Below are positions 7,575 to 15,361 of a DNA stretch of 64,000 nt, piece after piece. This DNA is from Algoriphagus aestuarii. GTDB lineage: Bacteria > Bacteroidota > Bacteroidia > Cytophagales > Cyclobacteriaceae. A program made the position numbers and the translations under genes. How positions within the stretch are numbered: the stretch's first letter is position 1; each line of letters starts with the position of its first letter. The notes under the pieces are model-generated. The model was not told the DNA's origin and did no database searches. It saw only the letters and a list, made by a program, of their open reading frames with translations. The stretch spans positions 41,426 to 105,425 of the forward strand of contig JAFIDK010000003.1 of NCBI GenBank assembly GCA_017051695.1. Direction: 5' to 3'.

Positions 7575-9254
7575 ATGGCAAATCAAGCATATGATGCAAT
7601 TGTAGTTGGCTCCGGGATCAGTGGAGGATGGGCTGCAAAAGAGCTTACTGAAAAAGGCCTGAAAGTTCTCATGTTGGAGAGAGGGCCGATGGTGGAGCAT
7701 GTCAAGGATTATAAGTCTGCTACTCTTGCTCCTTGGGAAGTGCCGCATAGAGGCAGGAGAACTCAGGAACAGTTGGAAAACCACCCGAATCTGAGAAGAG
7801 ATTATGTTCTAAATGAATTGAATTTGGATTGGTGGGCGCATGAGGACGAATCTCCTTATGTAGAAGAGAAACCATTTACATGGTTTAGAGGATATCAGGT
7901 TGGTGGTCGCTCCTTATTATGGGGGAGACAATCTTACCGTTGGTCTGATTTGGATTTCGAAGGAAACGTCAAAGAAGGAATCGCAGTGGACTGGCCGATT
8001 CGATACAAAGATATAGCTCCATGGTATTCTTATGTGGAGAAATTCGCAGGTGTATCTGGCTCAAAAGATGGATTGGAAGTATTGCCGGATGGCGAGTTTA
8101 TGCCTCCTATGCCGATGAACTGTGTGGAGAAAGATGCAGCAGAAAGAATCAAAGATCATTACAAAGGTGCCAGAACCTGGACCATCGGTCGCCCGGCTAA
8201 TATTACTCAGCCACTTCCAGGAAGGCCAGGTTGTCAATACAGAAACAAATGTTCTCTAGGGTGCCCATTTGGTGGGTATTTCAGTACTCAGGCCTCAACC
8301 TTACCAGCAGCAGTAGCTACTGGAAACTTGACTTTGAGACCATGGTCTATAGTGAGAAGAGTGATTTATGACAAAGACACTCAAAAAGCGACCGGAGTAG
8401 AAGTATTGGATGCTGAAACAAATCAAACTGTAGAGTACGATGCAAAAATTGTTTTCTTATGTGCATCTGCATTTAACTCCACGGCAATCTTGATGAGATC
8501 TGCTACTGATATTTGGCCAGGAGGTTTGGGTAGTAGCTCCGGTGAACTGGGACATAATGTGATGGACCACCATTTCCGTTTGGGTGCGAGTGGTACCATG
8601 GAGGGCTATGATGATAAATATTACTTTGGTAGAAGACCCACCGGACTTTACATTCCTAGATTCAGAAATGTCGGAAGTGATAAGCGTGATTACTTGAGAG
8701 GATTTGGGTATCAGGGTGGTGCAAGCCGAAGTGGCTGGAGTAGAGATGTTGCTGAGATCAATTTTGGAGCACCTTTGAAAGAAGCGTTGACAAAGCCAGG
8801 ACCATGGTCTATGGGCATCACAGCATTTGGTGAAATTCTTCCTTATCATGACAATACGATCAAGCTAAGTGACACTGTAAAAGACAAGTGGGGAATGGAA
8901 GCATTGGTGATGAATGCAGAAATCAAAGACAATGAAATCAAGATGCGTAAAGACATGATGGCTGATGCAGCGGAAATGTTGGAAGTAGCAGGATTTAAAA
9001 ATGTAAACCAGTGGGATGCAGGTTATACCTTCGGACAGGGAATCCATGAAATGGGTACTGCCAGAATGGGAAGAGATCCTAAAACCTCTGTTTTGAACGG
9101 AAACAACCAAGTTTGGGAAGCCAAAAACGTATTCGTGACCGACGGTGCATGTATGACTTCTGCAGCTGCAGTGAATCCTTCTTTGACCTATATGGCTTTG
9201 ACGGCAAGAGCAGCGGCTTTCGCAGTAGATGAATTAAAAAAAGGAAATCTCTAA
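7575..9254 (+). CDS. GMC family FAD-dependent oxidoreductase (glycoside 3-dehydrogenase-like catalytic subunit)
   Basis: 559 aa. The N-terminal FAD-binding Rossmann motif G-S-G-I-S-G-G-W-A-A starts at about residue 12. The C-terminal block carries the GMC active-site histidine (G-I-H-E-M-G-T-A-R-M-G) and later the V-N-P-S-L-T segment with the conserved asparagine. A cysteine cluster C-x5-C-x3-C (C-Q-Y-R-N-K-C-S-L-G-C, about residue 220) resembles the segment that binds a 3Fe-4S cluster in FAD-dependent glucose dehydrogenases. It has no signal peptide. Homologous catalytic subunits are exported by hitch-hiking on a Tat-tagged small subunit, which is the next gene, 19 bp downstream. Oxidation of a glycoside at C3 is inferred from this pairing and from the DUF1080 and cytochrome genes. 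Confidence 0.88.
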   Translation: MANQAYDAIVVGSGISGGWAAKELTEKGLKVLMLERGPMVEHVKDYKSATLAPWEVPHRGRRTQEQLENHPNLRRDYVLNELNLDWWAHEDESPYVEEKPFTWFRGYQVGGRSLLWGRQSYRWSDLDFEGNVKEGIAVDWPIRYKDIAPWYSYVEKFAGVSGSKDGLEVLPDGEFMPPMPMNCVEKDAAERIKDHYKGARTWTIGRPANITQPLPGRPGCQYRNKCSLGCPFGGYFSTQASTLPAAVATGNLTLRPWSIVRRVIYDKDTQKATGVEVLDAETNQTVEYDAKIVFLCASAFNSTAILMRSATDIWPGGLGSSSGELGHNVMDHHFRLGASGTMEGYDDKYYFGRRPTGLYIPRFRNVGSDKRDYLRGFGYQGGASRSGWSRDVAEINFGAPLKEALTKPGPWSMGITAFGEILPYHDNTIKLSDTVKDKWGMEALVMNAEIKDNEIKMRKDMMADAAEMLEVAGFKNVNQWDAGYTFGQGIHEMGTARMGRDPKTSVLNGNNQVWEAKNVFVTDGACMTSAAAVNPSLTYMALTARAAAFAVDELKKGNL

Positions 9255-9273
9255 TTTATAAACGACGGAAACT

Positions 9274-9831
9274 ATGACTATGAATAGAAGAGACGCATTG
9301 AAAAGCGTAGTTCTGATGATGGGGGGAACGATGGTAGGTGCTACCGCGATCCTCACTGGTTGTACCCCAGAGCATCAGATCGAAGGTTTGGATTTCACGC
9401 CTGAGGATATTGCTTTCCTGGATGAAATTGGAGATACAATTATTCCGACTACTGATACTCCTGGTGCCAAAGCGACAGGAATCGGATCATTTATGGTGAT
9501 GATGGTAAAGGATTGTTACGATGCTGAGCAGCAAAAGAACTTTGTGGATGGACTGAATATGATCAACAAAGAGTTTAAAGCAGAAAACGGAAAATCTTTT
9601 GTGGAAGCTTCTGCTGAAGAAAGAACTGCTTACCTCAATAAAATGTATGAAACTGCCAAAGCAAGTGAAGATCGGAGTCCCGCAGTTATTTATATGCTGA
9701 AGGATCTAACTGTTTTAGGCTACTTCACTTCTGAGATCGGTGCTACACAAGCATTGAATTACGTAGAAGTTCCTGGGAGATTTGATCCTTGTATTCCATA
9801 TAATGCAGGTGACAAAGCTTACGCTATTTAA
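9274..9831 (+). CDS. Gluconate 2-dehydrogenase subunit 3 family protein (small subunit of the GMC enzyme)
   Basis: 185 aa. A twin-arginine signal (N-R-R-D-A-L-K-S-V-V) ends in a lipobox (ILTGC), so this is a Tat-exported lipoprotein. The remainder matches the gluconate_2-dh3 fold (PF13618), including the I-G-D-T-I-I-P-T-T-D-T-P-G-A motif at about residues 50-63. In FAD glucose and gluconate dehydrogenases this subunit chaperones and exports the flavoprotein. Two near starts (residues 1 and 3) are possible. A terminator follows directly. Confidence 0.9.
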   Translation: MTMNRRDALKSVVLMMGGTMVGATAILTGCTPEHQIEGLDFTPEDIAFLDEIGDTIIPTTDTPGAKATGIGSFMVMMVKDCYDAEQQKNFVDGLNMINKEFKAENGKSFVEASAEERTAYLNKMYETAKASEDRSPAVIYMLKDLTVLGYFTSEIGATQALNYVEVPGRFDPCIPYNAGDKAYAI

Positions 9832-9854
9832 CTGATAATTACCAACCTGAATAC

Positions 9855-9884
9855 GCCTGCTCTTTAAAAGGAGCAGGCTTTTTA
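9855..9884 (+). terminator. Intrinsic terminator abutting the next start codon
   Basis: Stem GCCTGCTC/GAGCAGGC with a small loop, then TTTTTATT. It ends only 2 nt before the ATG at 9887, so the next gene's entire translation-initiation region lies within the terminator. It may act as an attenuator. Confidence 0.8.
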
Positions 9885-9886
9885 TT

Positions 9887-10792
9887 ATGAAAAATCCAAG
9901 AAGAAAATTTATCAAAATGAGTGCGGTGCTTGGCGTAGGCTCTGCTTTCATGCCATTGCAATTTTGCTCACCAGCTAAAAAAGAAGAGGAAATCCAATTG
10001 GAAACCCCAGAAATTTCTCAGTCAAAATTGAAGGATTTTGGTATCCAATTGTATTCTGTGAAAGAAGAAATGGCAGCTGATGCGAAAGCTACCATGGCTG
10101 CCTTGGCAGGTTTTGGATACAAGCAATTTGAGGGGTTTGATGGAGGAAAGGGAGTGCTTTGGGGAATGAAGCCCGCGGAGTTTAAATCCTTGACAACAGA
10201 CCTTGGGGTGAAAATGGTGGCATCCCATGCCAATGTTTTTGAGAATCTGGATGCACAGGCAGCGGATGCGAAAGAAGCTGGGTTGGAATATTTGATCTGT
10301 CCTTGGATAGGACCTCAAAAAACCATCGACGAATACAAAATCATGTCAGACCGGTTTAACAAAGCTGGCGAGACCTTAAAGTCACATGGACTAAAATTCG
10401 CCTATCATAACCATGATTATACGTTTGTAAATCTTGAAGGGCTTGTTCCCCAGGATGTGTTAATGGAAAATACCGATCCTTCTTTGGTGGATTTCGAAAT
10501 GGATATTTATTGGGTACATGTGGCAGGGTTTAATCCTGCTGAGTACCTGGCCAAATACCCGGGAAGATTCAAACTTTGTCATTTGAAAGATGCGGAAGCA
10601 GACAAAGGGGATGGAGAGGAAAGAGGTGTGTTGTTTGGCTCAGGGGAAATACCATTTACCAAGATCGTGAAAGAATCAATGGATTTAGGAATGGAGTATT
10701 TCATTGTGGAGCAGGAAAGATTCGTAGGAACCAATCCTATGGAGGCCGCAGAAAAAAATGCAGCCTACCTTAAGAATGCCTTTGAGTTTTGA
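9887..10792 (+). CDS. Tat-exported lipoprotein sugar phosphate isomerase/epimerase
   Basis: 301 aa. The signal has the twin arginine P-R-R-K-F-I-K-M-S and a hydrophobic stretch, ending near a cysteine (LQFC, residue 27), so it is probably a Tat lipoprotein. The TIM barrel carries metal-site residues in YHNHDY, FEMDIYW, CHLKDAE and VEQE. The start is unusual because it comes right behind the terminator at 9855-9884. Starting later, at the next internal methionine, would remove the twin arginines, so 9887 is preferred. It converges with the next gene with no gap: the stop ends at 10792 and the opposite stop begins at 10793. Confidence 0.83.
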   Translation: MKNPRRKFIKMSAVLGVGSAFMPLQFCSPAKKEEEIQLETPEISQSKLKDFGIQLYSVKEEMAADAKATMAALAGFGYKQFEGFDGGKGVLWGMKPAEFKSLTTDLGVKMVASHANVFENLDAQAADAKEAGLEYLICPWIGPQKTIDEYKIMSDRFNKAGETLKSHGLKFAYHNHDYTFVNLEGLVPQDVLMENTDPSLVDFEMDIYWVHVAGFNPAEYLAKYPGRFKLCHLKDAEADKGDGEERGVLFGSGEIPFTKIVKESMDLGMEYFIVEQERFVGTNPMEAAEKNAAYLKNAFEF

Positions 10793-11431
10793 TCAATGAA
10801 AAGGATCCATCGTGTTTTGTGGCTTTCTAAATAAAAAGTAATAAATCACAATAATTAGAATAATCAGCAAAGCGACTTCGAATTGGGCCCAGATCTGTGA
10901 CCTATTAATTTGGACTTTCGCTTTGCTGATTAATTTTTGCCCTTCATTTAACTGGATTTTACTCAGATTTTCCAGATCGCTTTTCGCCAAGGCTATTTTT
11001 TGATCATAAAGTTTTACTTGGTTGGTATTGACACCAGAAGAATCCGAAAACAAGAGGTCGTAACTTTTGATTGTCAGATCATTTTCGATTATTTTTTTAA
11101 AATCAGTTAAGTAATTTGACTCTTCGGCAGTTAAATTGGTGTTCTCAAAATCGATGATCAATTCCATTATCCCATCTTCATGTCTTTGGATTTCATTGAT
11201 CACTCTCGAATAATCATAATCCAAGTTGCAGTGATCGATGAGTTTTTGGATAGAGAAAAGCCGGTCCGAAATCTGAAAGATGTAGCCTTCTACCACCAAT
11301 CTGTCATTATAGACTTCTGTAAAGGTCTTGCTGATGCTTTTGAATGCTTGTCTTTCGGTTAGGTTTTTGCCGTAAATCATTAGCAAGAGTATCGAGATGG
11401 TGATTATTGCCGTGAGCTTTCTCTTCTGCAT
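10793..11431 (-). CDS. Orphan four-helix-bundle sensor-like membrane protein
   Basis: 212 aa. A membrane helix at about residues 8-22, a long all-alpha extracytoplasmic region (about 25-180) and a second membrane helix (about 184-204) are followed by a tail of only about 8 residues. This is the layout of the 4HB_MCP sensory module of chemoreceptors and histidine kinases, but no HAMP, kinase or signalling domain follows. No partner kinase is adjacent. It is either a stand-alone periplasmic sensor or a protein of unrelated function with the same shape. Confidence 0.6.
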   Translation of the reverse strand: MQKRKLTAIITISILLLMIYGKNLTERQAFKSISKTFTEVYNDRLVVEGYIFQISDRLFSIQKLIDHCNLDYDYSRVINEIQRHEDGIMELIIDFENTNLTAEESNYLTDFKKIIENDLTIKSYDLLFSDSSGVNTNQVKLYDQKIALAKSDLENLSKIQLNEGQKLISKAKVQINRSQIWAQFEVALLIILIIVIYYFLFRKPQNTMDPFH

Positions 11432-11468
11432 AGTAGGAGTATTCTATAATTAAACTTCGATCTTTTGT

Positions 11469-12257
11469 TTATTTAGTTGGTTTACGGTTATAAACCCTGA
11501 CATAATCTATTTCCATTTTTTGAGGCCAAATATCCGTAGCCACTCCTTGCTGGCCTCCCCAGCCTCCACCTACGGCAATATTTAGGATCAAGTGAAACTC
11601 CTGATCAAAGGGCCATTCTTCAAAACCATTTCCAGTGTTTTCAAAAGTGAAATACAGCTGATCGTCGATGTAAAAGTCAATTTTATTTTCGTTCCAATCA
11701 ACTGCATAAAGATGAAAATCGGTATCGAAATCGGAAACAATTTTATTTCCGCCTTTTTGAGTTCCTATGGTATGATTGAACCCTTTGGTGTGAACCGTGC
11801 CGTGAACTTTTCCGGGATCATAGCCGACGTGTTCCATGATGTCAATTTCGCCGTTATTTGGCCAACCACCATAAAGGTTGTTTTCAGGAAGCATCCATAT
11901 CGCAGGCCAAGTACCTCTTCCAGTCGGTAATTTTGCTTTGACTTCAATGTAGCCATATTTCCAAGATTGCTTTCCTTTGGTCACAAGTCTGGCTGAGGTA
12001 TAGCCTTTGGGCCGTGATTCATCAGCTCTCGCTTCAATGATCAGTTTCCCATCTTCAATTCTTGAATTTTCTAAGTTTGCTTCGGAATAATATTCCAGTT
12101 CATCATTGCCCCATCCATGATCCCCGACATCGTAGCTCCAGTTTTTTGGATTGGGCAATCCGTCTTTTTTGAATTCATCGGCCCAGATCAATTTCGCTTT
12201 TTGGGCAAATGACATGCTGCTTGAAAACAGGAAAATTAGTAGGGTTATTTTTTTCAT
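11469..12257 (-). CDS. Glycoside hydrolase family 16 beta-glucanase
   Basis: 262 aa: a Sec signal peptide (residues 1-18) then a single GH16 jelly-roll. The catalytic signature E-I-D-I-M-E has nucleophile E137, D139 and acid/base E142. The strand after it carries H-G-T-V-H-T. The C-terminal V-G-G-G-W-G-G segment is typical of laminarinase-type (beta-1,3- or mixed-linkage glucanase) members. It is secreted or periplasmic with no carbohydrate-binding module. It could feed glucosides to the adjacent keto-sugar locus, but this is only proximity. Confidence 0.93.
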   Translation of the reverse strand: MKKITLLIFLFSSSMSFAQKAKLIWADEFKKDGLPNPKNWSYDVGDHGWGNDELEYYSEANLENSRIEDGKLIIEARADESRPKGYTSARLVTKGKQSWKYGYIEVKAKLPTGRGTWPAIWMLPENNLYGGWPNNGEIDIMEHVGYDPGKVHGTVHTKGFNHTIGTQKGGNKIVSDFDTDFHLYAVDWNENKIDFYIDDQLYFTFENTGNGFEEWPFDQEFHLILNIAVGGGWGGQQGVATDIWPQKMEIDYVRVYNRKPTK

Positions 12258-12282
12258 AAGAGTTTATAAATGGGAAAATACA

Positions 12283-12309
12283 AAAACTTAACTTATTAAA
12301 TTAAGTTTT
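12283..12309. promoter_or_regulatory. Inverted repeat between GH16 and hmgA
   Basis: Perfect 9-bp arms AAAACTTAA/TTAAGTTTT with a 9-nt spacer lie in the 136-bp divergent interval. This could be an operator for either gene. No bound factor is suggested by the neighbourhood. Confidence 0.35.
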
Positions 12310-12393
12310 AGGTACTAGAACTATGGCAAATCAATATTGCCCGATTCTCATCACAATATTTGTAATTTAGCTTTTCTATAAACCCAAAGTAAC

Positions 12394-13557
12394 ATGGCGC
12401 ATTATTTTAGACTTGGAGAAATACCTCCCAAAAGACATACACAATTTCGTCAGGCTGACGGAAGCCTTTATAAGGAAGAACTCGTGAGTTCAAAGGGGTT
12501 TTCTGGCATTTATTCCACTCTTTATCATATCTATAATCCAAATGAAGTAAAGTCCCTCGGTAAACCGACTCCTTATTTCTGGGAGCCCTTAAAAGACCAT
12601 GGTTTGCAACAGACGCATCTGAAGACTTCCGGGGTGGAGGTGACAGGAGAAGATTACCTGACCGCCAGGAAAATTCTCATGATGAATACAGATGTGATGA
12701 TGGGAATCTGTACTCCTCGAAAGAGAAAAATGGATTTTTATTTCAAAAATGCGGATGGAGACGAACTGATCTATATTCATGATGGATCGGGAATTCTGTA
12801 TTCTCAGTTTGGGAAATTGTCAGTTAAAAAGGGTGATTATGTGGTCATTCCAAGGACTACCATTTACCGTTTCGAATTTGCAGAAGAAGGTCCATTGAGG
12901 CTATTGATAATAGAATCTCATGGTCCGATCGAAACAGTGAAAAGATACAGGAATGAAGTCGGGCAATTGCTGGAACATTCGCCGTATTGCGAAAGAGATA
13001 TCAGGACTCCGGAGTCTTTACAGATAGAAAAAGAAAAGGGAGATTACCTGGTCCAAATTAAAAAACAAGGAATGTTACATCCTTACACTTATGGGCATAG
13101 TCCTTTGGATATCGTGGGTTGGGATGGATATTTATATCCCTATGCACTATCAATTTTTGATTTTGAGCCGATAACCGGACGAATTCACCAGCCACCACCG
13201 GTACATCAGACATTCCAGGCTTGGGGATTTGTTATCTGTTCTTTTGTGCCTCGCTTGTTTGATTATCATCCCTTGGCAATACCGGCTCCCTATAATCATT
13301 CGAATATAGATTCTGATGAGGTTTTGTACTATGCAGAGGGAGAATTTATGAGTAGAAAAGGAATTGATCGTGGATCATTTACTATTCATATGGGAGGTTT
13401 GCCACATGGACCTCATCCTGGTACCGTAGAGAAGTCCATAGGAGCAAAATCCACTGATGAATATGCAGTCATGCTCGATACATTTAAATCCCTTCAGATC
13501 ACAAAAGATGCTTTGGAGTTTGTGGATAAAAATTACCCTATGAGTTGGACAGAATAG
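12394..13557 (+). CDS. hmgA: Homogentisate 1,2-dioxygenase
   Basis: 387 aa, cytoplasmic, somewhat shorter than the roughly 430-aa proteobacterial and eukaryotic enzymes. The Fe(II) ligands are in the C-terminal half: a conserved histidine stretch P-P-P-V-H-Q-T-F, Glu in Y-A-E-G-E-F-M-S-R-K-G, and His in G-G-L-P-H-G-P-H-P-G. It opens the aromatic ring of homogentisate to maleylacetoacetate in tyrosine and phenylalanine breakdown. No other pathway genes are adjacent. A strong terminator follows. Confidence 0.93.
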   Translation: MAHYFRLGEIPPKRHTQFRQADGSLYKEELVSSKGFSGIYSTLYHIYNPNEVKSLGKPTPYFWEPLKDHGLQQTHLKTSGVEVTGEDYLTARKILMMNTDVMMGICTPRKRKMDFYFKNADGDELIYIHDGSGILYSQFGKLSVKKGDYVVIPRTTIYRFEFAEEGPLRLLIIESHGPIETVKRYRNEVGQLLEHSPYCERDIRTPESLQIEKEKGDYLVQIKKQGMLHPYTYGHSPLDIVGWDGYLYPYALSIFDFEPITGRIHQPPPVHQTFQAWGFVICSFVPRLFDYHPLAIPAPYNHSNIDSDEVLYYAEGEFMSRKGIDRGSFTIHMGGLPHGPHPGTVEKSIGAKSTDEYAVMLDTFKSLQITKDALEFVDKNYPMSWTE

Positions 13558-13580
13558 AGCTCGTTTTTCTGACTCATAAA

Positions 13581-13607
13581 AAAGCCCCGATTTTTTTTCG
13601 GGGCTTT
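13581..13607. terminator. Bidirectional terminator between hmgA and pafA-like gene
   Basis: A 10-bp perfect stem AAAGCCCCGA/TCGGGGCTTT with a 7-nt T loop, A-rich on the left and T-rich on the right. It is placed between two convergent genes. Confidence 0.85.
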
Positions 13608-13623
13608 AATTTTTTCCTGAAAA

Positions 13624-15255
13624 TTAATGATCAGTGATTTCCGTAATTGGCTGGCCAGTGGCTCCACTCGGTAATTTGATATTCAGCAGCATCGATAGGG
13701 TAGGAGCTATATCTGTAATCGTCGCATATCTGGAGCTTTCTCCAGCTGGGACATTCCACCCGTAGAAAACGATAGGGACATTAGTGTCATATGTATATCC
13801 TGTTCCGTGAGAGGTGCCTTTTGCCCCGCCGGTCAGCCAGCCTGGCTCAAGGATCAACAGGATGTCACCTGAGGATTTTTGGTTGTATCCCATTTGAAGG
13901 GCTGCTGCTCTTCCGTGGGTAAACTCCCCGTTTTTCATGCTATATGCAGTGTACACTTCTTTGATGCCATTAAAGCGTAGAAGAAAATTAGCCAGATCTT
14001 CCTGCATGTCACGCAAATTGATGCCTTTTTCGCGGATAAGGTCATGGTTAAGGAAAACCTGTTCGTTAGAAAGGTTTTCGATCCAATCTCCTTCTCCGTA
14101 AGTCAATTGGGTATATCCTTTTAATTGGGCATTGATATAGCTGTTATTGAGATTTCCAGCTGGGATTTTTTCACTGATCATATGGGTAGCCACATCCGCT
14201 ACTGCATGGTCTGCTGAAAGGAAAACTAAATATTCTCCTTTTCCGATTTTTTCATCCAGGTAGTTTAAAAGTCTTTCAAACTCCAGGTCCAATCTCAGGT
14301 AATTGTCTTCTACTTCTTTGGAAGCCGGTCCAAATCTATGGCCGATGTAATCCGGCGATGAAAAGCTCAATGCAAGGAAGTCAGTTTCTCCTCTGTTGCC
14401 TAGGTTTTCACCCTCTATGGCTGCTATCGCAAAGTCCAGGGTCATGGTGTTGCCAAAAGGAGTAGAGGCAATCAATCCAAGCTCACCGTTTCCTTCTTTT
14501 AAAGAAGGTAGATCATATGGGAAAGTAGGGGTGTCTTTGCCTGCAAATGGAGCTTCAAACTCATTGTTGTCCTCCATGCTTTGATTGTACGTCTCGATTG
14601 GGTACAGCGTATTCCAAGTTTGGCTTAAATATTTTTCAGGTACTTTTTTATCATTGAAACTTTGAACCCAGTCTGGCAATGTCTCATGGTAATAGGTAGA
14701 AGTCATAAATTCACCGGTTCCACTGTCAAACCAATAGGCATCACCTAAATGACCTGCAGGAAGACTGGCTCCTCGATCCTTGATGGCGACCCCTACTACT
14801 TTGGATCTTTTGTTGGTAGAATAGCGAAGCTCGTCTGTGATGGTTGTAGTGAGCAAGTTTCTAGGACTGATTTTGCCGCTTGGGTCAGAGCCTCCTACAG
14901 CCATCACTGTGGAGTCTTCTGCACAGTAAAGAGATCCTTTTAGACTTCTCACATACCAGCTGTTGCTGATAATGCCGTGTGTAGCAGGAGTAGTCCCTGT
15001 ATAAACAGAAGCATGACCAGGGCCTGTATAAGTAGGAATGTAATTATAATGTCCGTTTTTCATCATAAATCCACCCTTCATCAACCTCTTGAAACCACCA
15101 TCTTGATACCTGTCTGCAAATCGATACAAATACTCTTGGCGCATCTGATCCACAATGATACCCACTACTAATTTTGGTTTTTTCGCTTCAGTTTGGGCTA
15201 GAATCGACCCGGTTGTGACAATAGCAAGGACAAAAAAGATCCAGATTTTTTTCAT
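13624..15255 (-). CDS. pafA: PafA-type alkaline phosphatase
   Basis: 543 aa: a signal peptide (1-20) and an alkaline phosphatase superfamily domain of the nucleotide pyrophosphatase/phosphodiesterase branch. The residue pattern matches Elizabethkingia PafA: metal Asp36, nucleophile Thr77 (in Y-T-G-P-G-H), Asn98 (in S-N-S-W-Y), and the phosphate-clamping K159/R161 pair (KDR). The Asp-to-Thr and Thr-to-Asn spacings (41 and 21) are the same as in PafA, and the K/R pair is within one residue of its expected place. It is a secreted or periplasmic phosphomonoesterase. PafA enzymes are known for phosphate-insensitive activity. No Pho box was recognised upstream. Confidence 0.88.
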   Translation of the reverse strand: MKKIWIFFVLAIVTTGSILAQTEAKKPKLVVGIIVDQMRQEYLYRFADRYQDGGFKRLMKGGFMMKNGHYNYIPTYTGPGHASVYTGTTPATHGIISNSWYVRSLKGSLYCAEDSTVMAVGGSDPSGKISPRNLLTTTITDELRYSTNKRSKVVGVAIKDRGASLPAGHLGDAYWFDSGTGEFMTSTYYHETLPDWVQSFNDKKVPEKYLSQTWNTLYPIETYNQSMEDNNEFEAPFAGKDTPTFPYDLPSLKEGNGELGLIASTPFGNTMTLDFAIAAIEGENLGNRGETDFLALSFSSPDYIGHRFGPASKEVEDNYLRLDLEFERLLNYLDEKIGKGEYLVFLSADHAVADVATHMISEKIPAGNLNNSYINAQLKGYTQLTYGEGDWIENLSNEQVFLNHDLIREKGINLRDMQEDLANFLLRFNGIKEVYTAYSMKNGEFTHGRAAALQMGYNQKSSGDILLILEPGWLTGGAKGTSHGTGYTYDTNVPIVFYGWNVPAGESSRYATITDIAPTLSMLLNIKLPSGATGQPITEITDH

Positions 15256-15361
15256 AATATGTAAAATTTGAGCCTAAAGATAATCATATGCTTCAATCCA
15301 TAAATTAAGACTTTGTTAAATGGGCAAAACATGTGAGATTAGGTTTTTTAAATCCTTACCT

